Source: RGIG4140 sp045532865
GTDB lineage: Bacteria > Pseudomonadota > Alphaproteobacteria > CAAHEQ01 > UBA3637
NCBI GenBank assembly: GCA_045532865.1
Contig: JAZSGT010000003.1
Coordinates: forward strand, 1-27,817
Reading direction: 5' to 3'
Length of the DNA: 27,817 nucleotides
The notes beneath the pieces are model-generated. The model saw nothing but the letters and a program-made list of their open reading frames with translations. It had not been told where the DNA came from and searched no databases. The position numbers and the translations under genes are program-made. Of the stretch, positions 15,857-22,911 are shown one piece after another (position 1 is the stretch's first letter; every line of letters starts with the position of its first letter).

Positions 15857-18364
15857 TTATTTATAAAATTCCAAATGTTCACCAACGGCTTTTAAGTGAA
15901 TGGTATCCCCTTCTTTATACACTCCATCCAACAACTGAAGTGCCAAAGGATTTTCCACCTCTTGTTGAATCAATCGTTTCAAAGGGCGCGCACCAAACTC
16001 ATCATCATATCCTCGTTCAGATAACCAATCTTTTGCACTCGCATCTAAAACAATACTAAGACCTTTCTCTTTCAGTCTGTTTTCAAGTTTTGCGAGTTGA
16101 ATATCAACGATTTTTCTAATATCATCCTTTTTAAGCGAATTAAAAAGAATAATTTCATCTAAACGATTAATAAATTCTGGTTTGAAAAATTTTTTCAGAA
16201 CAACCATCAACTCTTTTTGATTGTTTGAAGTAACCAAATTTGACGTTAAAATCAAAAACGTGTTTTTAAAATCAACCGTTCTGCCTTGACCATCAGTTAA
16301 ATGTCCCTCATCTAATACTTGTAAAAGAACATTAAACACATCAGGATGCGCTTTTTCAACTTCATCAAATAAAATAACTTGATATGGTCTACGTCTAACA
16401 GCTTCTGTCAAAACACCCCCTTCATCATAACCAACATATCCTGGAGGAGCCCCAATTAACCGAGAAACAGCATGTTTTTCCATATATTCAGACATATCAA
16501 TACGTACAAATGCCTTTTCTTCATCAAACAAAAATGAAGCTAATGCTTTTGCTAATTCTGTTTTTCCAACACCAGTTGGCCCTAAAAACAAAAATGAGCC
16601 AATTGGTCTATTTGGATCACTTAATCCTGACCTTGAGCGACGAACAGCATTTGAAACAGCTTTTACTGCATCTTCTTGACCCACTACTTTTTTGATAAGT
16701 TCATTTTCCATATAAATAAGCTTTTCTTTTTCACTTTCAAGGAGTTTATCTATTGGAATACCAGTCCATTTTGAAACAATATTTGCAATTAAATCTGGTG
16801 TAACAACTTCTGTGGTTGATTGTTTTTGATTTTCCTCTTCCAAAATAGTAAGTTTTTTTTCAAGTTCTGGAATTTCTTTATATTGCAATTCACCCACTTT
16901 TTCATACAAACCATCTCTCAATGCTTTATCGATATCTGTTTTGGCTTTATCTAATTTTTCACGCAACAAAGAGGCTTCTTGAAGATTATGTTTATGTTTA
17001 TTCCATAAAGCATTTTCCTCTAAAGATTGTTTTTCTAAAGTTGAAATCTCCTCTTCTATTTTTTTCAAACGTTCTTTTGAAGCTGAATCACGCTCTTTCT
17101 TCAATGCTTCTTTTTCAATTTTAAGCTGAATTAAACGGCGATCTAGTTCATCTAAAAATTCAGGTTTGGAATCCATACTGATTCGCAATTTGCTTGCTGC
17201 TTCATCCATTAAATCAATTGCTTTATCTGGCAAAAAACGATCCGAAATATATCGATTTGACATAACAGCAGCTGTTACCAAAGCAGCATCCGAAATTCGA
17301 ACACCATGGTGCAACTCATATTTTTCTTTCAACCCTCTTAAAATAGAAATCGTTTCTTCCACTTTTGGCTCACCCACATAAACGGGTTGAAATCTACGAG
17401 CAAAAGCTTGGTCTTTTTCAATGTATTTTTGATACTCTTTTAACGTGGTTGCACCAATACAATGAAGTTCACCACGTGCTAAAGCAGGCTTTAATAAATT
17501 AGATGCATCCATCGAGCCAGTATTTGCACCAGCCCCAACCACTGTATGCATTTCATCGATAAACAAAATAATAGCGCCATTTGAAGCCTTCACTTCGTCA
17601 AGAACAGCTTTCAAACGCTCTTCAAACTCACCTCGATATTTTGCTCCTGCAATTAAAGCACCCATATCTAGCCCCATCAAACGTTTATGAGCTAATGATT
17701 CTGGTACATCTTTATTCACAATTCTAAGAGCTAAACCCTCGACAATAGCTGTTTTTCCAACACCTGGTTCCCCAATTAAAATCGGATTATTTTTTGTCCT
17801 TCGTGATAAAACTTGTATAGTGTGCCGTATTTCTTCATCTCGTCCAATAACTGGGTCTAATTTCCCTTGTTCTGCTCGCTCAATAAAGTCAACTGCGTAT
17901 TTTTTGAGTGCTTCAAAATTATCTTCAGCTGTTGCAGATTGAGCTGTTCTTCCTTGCCTCATTTGATTAATAACTTCATTTAATTTTTGTGAATTAATTT
18001 TGTATTTAGGATTTAAGCTAAGCGCTTGCAACAATCGTTCAACCGTAACATAAGAATCCTTTGCTTTTTCAGCCATTTGTTCTGCTTCATCTAAAACTTT
18101 TAAAAACTCCTGAGAAACAGAGAGTTGAACAGATTGCCCTTGAACTTTTGGGAGATTTTCAAATTCATCTGAAACCTTTTGATAAAGTTCCCCCAAATCC
18201 ACTCCAGATTTTAGCAAAAGGGAGGAAGCCAAACCCTCTTTATCATCAAGCATCACCTTAAAAAGATGAATTGGTTTTAAAAATTGGTGATTATTTCGAA
18301 CAGCCAAAGATTCAGCTGATTGAATAAATCCTTTAGACCTATCTGTTAATTTTTCATGATTCAT
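15857..18364 (-). CDS. clpB: ClpB disaggregase (Hsp100 AAA+ chaperone)
   Basis: ClpB is a hexameric chaperone that pulls polypeptides out of aggregates together with DnaK. This protein of about 835 residues has a Clp N-domain, AAA-1 with Walker A GEPGVGKT (near 196-205) and Walker B ILFIDEMHT, and the ClpB-specific coiled-coil middle domain with MDSKPEFLDELDRRLIQLKIE. AAA-2 has Walker A GPTGVGKT (near 590-600), IDMSEYMEKHAVSRLIGAPPGYVGY and VILFDEVEKAHPDV. I chose the ATG at 18364 (MNHEKLTDRSKGF), which has GAGAGG seven nt upstream. An in-frame ATG at 18388 lies inside the predicted -10 element of the promoter and would not be in the message. At about 835 residues it is slightly shorter than most ClpB (about 860). 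It is convergent with tcdA, one nt apart. Confidence 0.97.
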   Translation of the reverse strand: MNHEKLTDRSKGFIQSAESLAVRNNHQFLKPIHLFKVMLDDKEGLASSLLLKSGVDLGELYQKVSDEFENLPKVQGQSVQLSVSQEFLKVLDEAEQMAEKAKDSYVTVERLLQALSLNPKYKINSQKLNEVINQMRQGRTAQSATAEDNFEALKKYAVDFIERAEQGKLDPVIGRDEEIRHTIQVLSRRTKNNPILIGEPGVGKTAIVEGLALRIVNKDVPESLAHKRLMGLDMGALIAGAKYRGEFEERLKAVLDEVKASNGAIILFIDEMHTVVGAGANTGSMDASNLLKPALARGELHCIGATTLKEYQKYIEKDQAFARRFQPVYVGEPKVEETISILRGLKEKYELHHGVRISDAALVTAAVMSNRYISDRFLPDKAIDLMDEAASKLRISMDSKPEFLDELDRRLIQLKIEKEALKKERDSASKERLKKIEEEISTLEKQSLEENALWNKHKHNLQEASLLREKLDKAKTDIDKALRDGLYEKVGELQYKEIPELEKKLTILEEENQKQSTTEVVTPDLIANIVSKWTGIPIDKLLESEKEKLIYMENELIKKVVGQEDAVKAVSNAVRRSRSGLSDPNRPIGSFLFLGPTGVGKTELAKALASFLFDEEKAFVRIDMSEYMEKHAVSRLIGAPPGYVGYDEGGVLTEAVRRRPYQVILFDEVEKAHPDVFNVLLQVLDEGHLTDGQGRTVDFKNTFLILTSNLVTSNNQKELMVVLKKFFKPEFINRLDEIILFNSLKKDDIRKIVDIQLAKLENRLKEKGLSIVLDASAKDWLSERGYDDEFGARPLKRLIQQEVENPLALQLLDGVYKEGDTIHLKAVGEHLEFYK

Positions 18365-18384
18365 AATGTACCTCTCTTTTTTAT

Positions 18385-18412
18385 ACATAGGTACTTATGC
18401 TTTTTTTTCAAG
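18385..18412 (-). promoter_or_regulatory. Heat-shock (sigma32/RpoH-like) promoter of clpB
   Basis: On the minus strand CTTGAAA (18406-18412) is followed after 14 nt by CCTATGT (18385-18391). This matches the E. coli RpoH consensus CTTGAAA-N13..15-CCCATNT except for one base. clpB is a classic heat-shock gene. The upstream in-frame ATG is part of the -10 box, which fixes the real start codon downstream. Confidence 0.7.
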
Positions 18413-18442
18413 TGGTACAAACAAAAGATATTTTAAATTAAC

Positions 18443-20836
18443 TTAAACCCTTTCACCAACCACCGAGTTTAAAGCGGCATCCTCTTTAACAGGTAACGGT
18501 TCTTGATTCAACTCAACTTGATGCAAAACTTCTTGCGTCATGGATTTAACATCCCCCAACAACCAAATCAAATCACCTTCCTCAAATGTAAATGCTGATT
18601 CTGGATTAATAAATAAAGAAGATTTTCTTTCAACACCAATAACCAAACACTTTGTTTTGTTGCGAATTTCAGAATCCACAATGTTGTGATTAATAAGACC
18701 TGAATTAGGTGTTACCAAAAAAGCACAGCTTAATAAAACCGTTTTATCTTTTGAATTAAGAGCCTCTTCCTCTTGGTTTAAAATATATTCGTGTAAACTC
18801 AATGGCTTTTCAAAATCAACAAATTCAACACCTTTCTTTTTCGCTGATGATTTAAATCGAGACAACTGTTTCCCTGTTCCAACAAAAGTTAATTCATCTC
18901 CCTCATAAAGTTTTTCATTTGATCTTGGAATATTAATCACTTGGTCCCCACGAATAATTTTAAAAATATTCATTGCATATTTTTCACGCAAAGAAGTATC
19001 TTTTAAAAATTTTCCAACCAAATCACTTTCAGCTGTTAATTTTCCAACCAAAACTTCTAAAGAAGAATCGAGCCACTCTTTTTCTAAATCAACAGCATTA
19101 TCCTTTTCTTTAATTTGGCTTTCAATTTGTTCTCTGTTCAAATTGATTAAAAAATGTGTTTCAATTTTCATATATTGAGCAGCAATCCATTGTGATTTAA
19201 ACAACAAATAAATCGTCATAACAACCAACATGAATGTTACATAAGGATTAATTGTCAACAATTGGTGTATAACAACCATTACAAATAAAGCAACAATCAA
19301 AACTTTAAAAGCTGTTAACATTAATAAAGGCAAACGGTTTGCTTTTTTTTCAATCCACAAATCAATATATATTTTTGAAAATTTACCTTTAACAACTAAT
19401 AAAGCATTTAAAAATGGAGCCATCATAACTAATGTTGTAAATGCGACTAAAACACGTCCAAAAACTCCTGGCAATAATTCGTCAAATACTGGCTGCAATA
19501 AGTGAAATGACAAATTCATAATTCCAATTAAAATGATGGAGAATAATAGTATTCTTAAAAAGTATGCTTTAAAAAGAGCATTCCAAACACTAATATCTTC
19601 ATTTTTATCAGAACGATATTGCATCAGTGTTTTTTTAATAAACAACTTCATATTCAACGGCATTTCATCCCTTATTTTATTGTAAAAAGGAACAGCTGAT
19701 TTAATCATTAATGGCGTTGTAAATGTTGTAAAAACAGAAACGGCCACGATAATTGGATACACTTCAGGACTTAACACACCCAAACTTAATCCTAAAGATG
19801 CAATAATAAAAGCAAACTCGCCAACTTGAGCTAACGAAAAACCACACAAAATTGCTGTTCTTGGTGTTTGACCGGAGATAATAAATCCAAGACACGAGAA
19901 AGCAACTTTTCCAATAATAACAATAAGTGAAATATAAAAAATTGGTTGTGCATATTGAATAAACATGGCTGGGTTAACCATCATGCCAACCGAAACAAAG
20001 AATACTGCACCAAAAAAATCTTTAACCGGTTTTAAAATATGCTCAATACGACTAGCAACATCTGATCCTGCCAAAATTGCACCCATGATAAATGCGCCCA
20101 AAGCAGATGAAAACCCTGAAGATGTTGCAAGCAAAACCATACCTAAACACAAAGCAACCGATATAATTAACAACGTTTCATCATTTAAAAATTTAGATAC
20201 TTTTTTCATAAATGTCGGAACAACATAAATCCCAATTACAAAACAAAGAACAAGGAAAAATGTCAGTTTCATTGTGCTTACAAGTAACTCCGAGCCATTT
20301 ACACTTTGGCTCAGCGCAACAGTAGGCAATAAAACCAAAAGCAAAATCCCCACAATATCTTCAATAATTAAAACACCAAAAACAAGGTCAGTAAATTTCA
20401 TTTTCTTCAAATTCAACTCTTCGAATGCTTTAATAATAATTGTTGTTGAAGACATTGAAATCATACCACCCAAAAACAAACTATTCATTGGGGACCAACC
20501 AAGCAAAAGACCAGTTGAATATCCGATAAAAAGCAAAAAGATCAGGTTCATCATACCAGTAATAACGGCTGTTTTCCCAACATTTACAATTTTTCTAAAA
20601 CTGAACTCTAATCCCAAACTAAACAACAAGAAGATAACACCAATATCTGCCCAAATTGTAATATTTTCTTTATCTGTAACAGAGGGAAAAAGGGTTAAAT
20701 AAGGACCAGCAATAATACCAGCTAACACATACCCCAAAACAACTGGTTGTTTCAATTTTTTAAACAACAAAGTAATTAAACCTGCATAAATAGATATAAG
20801 TGTTAAATCCGTAATCAACGGTGGCAATCCGTGCAT
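18443..20836 (-). CDS. Kef/CPA2-type cation:proton antiporter with two TrkA_C-like domains
   Basis: This 797-residue protein has an N-terminal Na+/H+ exchanger domain of about 12-13 helices (about 1-390). It includes the CPA2-like segments VVLGYVLAGIIAGPY, IGVIFLLFSLGLEFS and FGVLIIEDIVGILLLV, plus GAFIMGAILAGSD and AQVGEFAFIIASLG. A second hydrophobic region (about 425-550) has four more predicted helices. After it come two cytoplasmic TrkA_C-like domains, around 590-670 (IIRGDQVINIPRSNEKLYEGDELTFVG) and around 690-775. There is no Rossmann TrkA_N module with a GxGxxG, unlike KefB and KefC. TrkA_C domains usually sense small ligands such as nucleotides. Together with TrkH this suggests K+ or pH homeostasis, but the ion is not determined. 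GGGGGAG, six nt before the start, is a very strong ribosome site. Confidence 0.88.
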   Translation of the reverse strand: MHGLPPLITDLTLISIYAGLITLLFKKLKQPVVLGYVLAGIIAGPYLTLFPSVTDKENITIWADIGVIFLLFSLGLEFSFRKIVNVGKTAVITGMMNLIFLLFIGYSTGLLLGWSPMNSLFLGGMISMSSTTIIIKAFEELNLKKMKFTDLVFGVLIIEDIVGILLLVLLPTVALSQSVNGSELLVSTMKLTFFLVLCFVIGIYVVPTFMKKVSKFLNDETLLIISVALCLGMVLLATSSGFSSALGAFIMGAILAGSDVASRIEHILKPVKDFFGAVFFVSVGMMVNPAMFIQYAQPIFYISLIVIIGKVAFSCLGFIISGQTPRTAILCGFSLAQVGEFAFIIASLGLSLGVLSPEVYPIIVAVSVFTTFTTPLMIKSAVPFYNKIRDEMPLNMKLFIKKTLMQYRSDKNEDISVWNALFKAYFLRILLFSIILIGIMNLSFHLLQPVFDELLPGVFGRVLVAFTTLVMMAPFLNALLVVKGKFSKIYIDLWIEKKANRLPLLMLTAFKVLIVALFVMVVIHQLLTINPYVTFMLVVMTIYLLFKSQWIAAQYMKIETHFLINLNREQIESQIKEKDNAVDLEKEWLDSSLEVLVGKLTAESDLVGKFLKDTSLREKYAMNIFKIIRGDQVINIPRSNEKLYEGDELTFVGTGKQLSRFKSSAKKKGVEFVDFEKPLSLHEYILNQEEEALNSKDKTVLLSCAFLVTPNSGLINHNIVDSEIRNKTKCLVIGVERKSSLFINPESAFTFEEGDLIWLLGDVKSMTQEVLHQVELNQEPLPVKEDAALNSVVGERV

Positions 20837-20926
20837 TATCCATCTCCCCCAAATGTAAATTGATTTTTTCTTATTTTTTTATTACAAAAACAACAAAAAA
20901 TCAATAGGAACGACAAAAAAAATACA

Positions 20927-22738
20927 CTAATTTTCTTCTGCCAGAAGTTGCAATTCTAACCACAAATTTTCAGCTTCTTCAATTTTATTTTTTAAATCTG
21001 CTAATTTAAGAGCATATTCATTAAATTTTTTTGGATCTTCTTGATATAAAACAGGGTCATTCAGCTTATTTTCCAAAAGCTTAGCTTCTTTTTCCATAGC
21101 ATCAATTTGAGAGGGTAACTTTTCCAACTGATGTTTTTGAGTAAAAGTCAATTTTTTTATTTTTGGTTGAGCAGAAACACTTTTTGTTACTTCTTCCTCT
21201 TTTACTTTTGTTTTTACGGATGTTTTTTTCTCTTCTTTTTGTTTCAAAATTGTTAGTAAATCAGAATATGTCCCCACATGTTCTAAAATTGATCCGTCTC
21301 CATTCATATAAAGCAACGAAACAGCAACTTTATCTAAAAAATCACGATCATGACTAACAATTAAAACCGTACCATCATACTCATCCAAAACTTCTTGCAA
21401 CAAATCAAGCGTGTCAATATCCAAATCATTTGTCGGCTCATCTAATACCAAAAAATTAGATGGTTTGGACAAAATAAGAGCCAACATGAGACGATTCTTT
21501 TCACCCCCAGACAAAATACCAACTGGTGAATTTGCCTGAGCAGAAGTGAACAAAAAATCTTTTAAATAAGAAACAACATGTCGGTAATGACCTCTAACAA
21601 AAATATGGTCACCCTCTGGGCACAAAGTTTTCCACAATGTTTTTTTAGGATCAAGCTCAATTCTATTTTGATCAAAATACCCCTCTTCTAAATTTTTAGC
21701 AATTCTAACAAATCCAGAATCAGGCTCTAACCGTTTTGTTAAAAGTTTAATCAGAGTTGACTTACCAGCTCCATTTGGTCCCACAATTCCAATTTTGTTA
21801 CCTCTCAAAATCCGAACAGAAAAATCTTTAATCAAACAACGCTCACCAAATGATTTTGAAATGTGCTTTGCTTCAGAAATCATTTTGGATTGAATAACGC
21901 CTTTATCAACCTCTAATTTAACCGATCCTGTTTGTTTGATTTGATTTTTCCTTTCCAAACGCAACTGTTGCAAACGACGCAAACGACCCATATTGCGTTT
22001 TCTTCTTGCGGTTACCCCTTTATGAAGCCACTCAGTTTCTTCTTGAATGCGCTTGTTTAAGTTTTTTTGCTCAATAATTTCTTGATTGATAATTTCTTCT
22101 TGCCATTCATTAAAAAAAGCATACCCTTTATCATTCACATGCAAAGAACCTCTATCCAACCAAATCGTTGCTGTTGAAATATTTGTTAAAAAACGTCGAT
22201 CGTGACTAATCACAACAACAGCTCCTGAAAAGTTTTGAATAATTTCTTCCAGTTTTTCAATCGTCACAATATCCAAATGGTTTGTCGGCTCATCTAGCAA
22301 TAAAATATCTGGTTCTTGAATAAGAGCATGCGCAAGAGAGGCTTTTTTCTTTTCCCCACCAGAAGCTGTTGCAACTGCTTGTAAGGCATTGATATCTAAT
22401 TTATCAATCAAAATATCAGCCTTGTATTCAGCATGTTCATCTGCTTTTGAAAGACCAGAACAGATATATTCTTTTAATGTTTTAAAACCTGATAAATTAG
22501 ATTCTTGATCCATATAAGCAACTTTGATTGCTGGTTGAGAAAAAACCTCACCCGAATCAACTTCCATCAACCCTGCAATAACTTTTAACAAGGTGGATTT
22601 ACCCGACCCATTTCGACCAATCAAACAGATTTTATCCCCCTGTTTGATATGCAATGTCAAATCATCAAACAAAGGATTTAATCCAAAATGCAAAGATATG
22701 TTTTTAAGTGAAAAAATCGGTGCTGAAAAATCTGCCAT
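20927..22738 (-). CDS. uup: ABC-F family ATPase (Uup-like)
   Basis: This 603-residue soluble protein has two ABC domains: Walker A GRNGSGKST (41-49) and GPNGAGKST (near 318-326), signatures ASGGEKKKASLA and LSGGEKNRLMLA, and Walker B ILLLDEPTNHLD and FLVLDEPTNDLD. The linker between them is basic and arginine-rich (TARRKRNMGRLRRLQQLR). The C-terminal region (about 530-603) is a predicted coiled coil, as in Uup. There are no transmembrane segments, as expected for ABC-F proteins, which act on ribosomes. Uup is also reported to bind DNA through its coiled coil and to affect transposon excision and branched DNA. The gene ends in TAG. Its start codon lies 13 nt after the T-run of the predicted tracrRNA terminator, leaving little room for a separate promoter. 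Confidence 0.9.
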   Translation of the reverse strand: MADFSAPIFSLKNISLHFGLNPLFDDLTLHIKQGDKICLIGRNGSGKSTLLKVIAGLMEVDSGEVFSQPAIKVAYMDQESNLSGFKTLKEYICSGLSKADEHAEYKADILIDKLDINALQAVATASGGEKKKASLAHALIQEPDILLLDEPTNHLDIVTIEKLEEIIQNFSGAVVVISHDRRFLTNISTATIWLDRGSLHVNDKGYAFFNEWQEEIINQEIIEQKNLNKRIQEETEWLHKGVTARRKRNMGRLRRLQQLRLERKNQIKQTGSVKLEVDKGVIQSKMISEAKHISKSFGERCLIKDFSVRILRGNKIGIVGPNGAGKSTLIKLLTKRLEPDSGFVRIAKNLEEGYFDQNRIELDPKKTLWKTLCPEGDHIFVRGHYRHVVSYLKDFLFTSAQANSPVGILSGGEKNRLMLALILSKPSNFLVLDEPTNDLDIDTLDLLQEVLDEYDGTVLIVSHDRDFLDKVAVSLLYMNGDGSILEHVGTYSDLLTILKQKEEKKTSVKTKVKEEEVTKSVSAQPKIKKLTFTQKHQLEKLPSQIDAMEKEAKLLENKLNDPVLYQEDPKKFNEYALKLADLKNKIEEAENLWLELQLLAEEN

Positions 22739-22750
22739 TGTGTATCCCTA

Positions 22751-22855
22751 TAAAAGGATGACTAGAATGCAAATACATTCTAGTCAGAGCCCTACACAAA
22801 AAATGTTTATTATAGTTTCCTTTCCAATTAAAATATAAAAACATTTTTAATGTAC
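22751..22855 (-). ncRNA. Predicted type II-C tracrRNA
   Basis: On the minus strand, the sequence opposite 22810-22829 is perfectly complementary to nt 2-21 of the crRNA repeat; the plus-strand text reads TTATAGTTTCCTTTCCAATT. A G-U pair at nt 1 and a further four-base match after one mismatch extend the anti-repeat. Downstream comes a GCTCTG segment and a perfect 10-bp hairpin (22760-22785; GACTAGAATG / CATTCTAGTC, six-base loop) followed by CCTTTT. This gives a transcript of about 105 nt. Its order (anti-repeat, short linker, GCUCUG, terminal hairpin) parallels my recollection of the Neisseria meningitidis tracrRNA. The tracrRNA pairs with the crRNA repeat, allows RNase III processing and loads Cas9. 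It lies between the divergent cas9 and uup genes. The 5' end is inferred from the promoter. Confidence 0.85.
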
Positions 22856-22859
22856 TTTT

Positions 22860-22888
22860 ATGATAAACCATGTTATAAAATTAGTCAA
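22860..22888 (-). promoter_or_regulatory. Predicted tracrRNA promoter
   Basis: On the minus strand TTGACT (22883-22888) is followed after 17 nt by TATCAT (22860-22865). Each hexamer matches consensus at five of six positions. Transcription would begin near 22853-22855 and run through the anti-repeat. Confidence 0.7.
22871..22879 (+). promoter_or_regulatory. Probable extended -10 of the cas9 promoter
   Basis: TGTTATAAA at 22871-22879 is an extended -10 element with no convincing -35 (TGTACT at the correct spacing). It is 32 nt before the cas9 start. It lies between the -35 and -10 of the oppositely directed tracrRNA promoter, so the two would compete for polymerase. GGAAGG (22900-22905) is the cas9 ribosome site, six nt before ATG. 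Confidence 0.45.
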
Positions 22889-22911
22889 GCAATTTATATG
22901 GAAGGTTTAAC

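Noticed and set aside
20274..20702. Open frame of 142 codons on the plus strand
   Set aside because: It is antisense to the conserved membrane domain of the antiporter and has the composition of a shadow frame.
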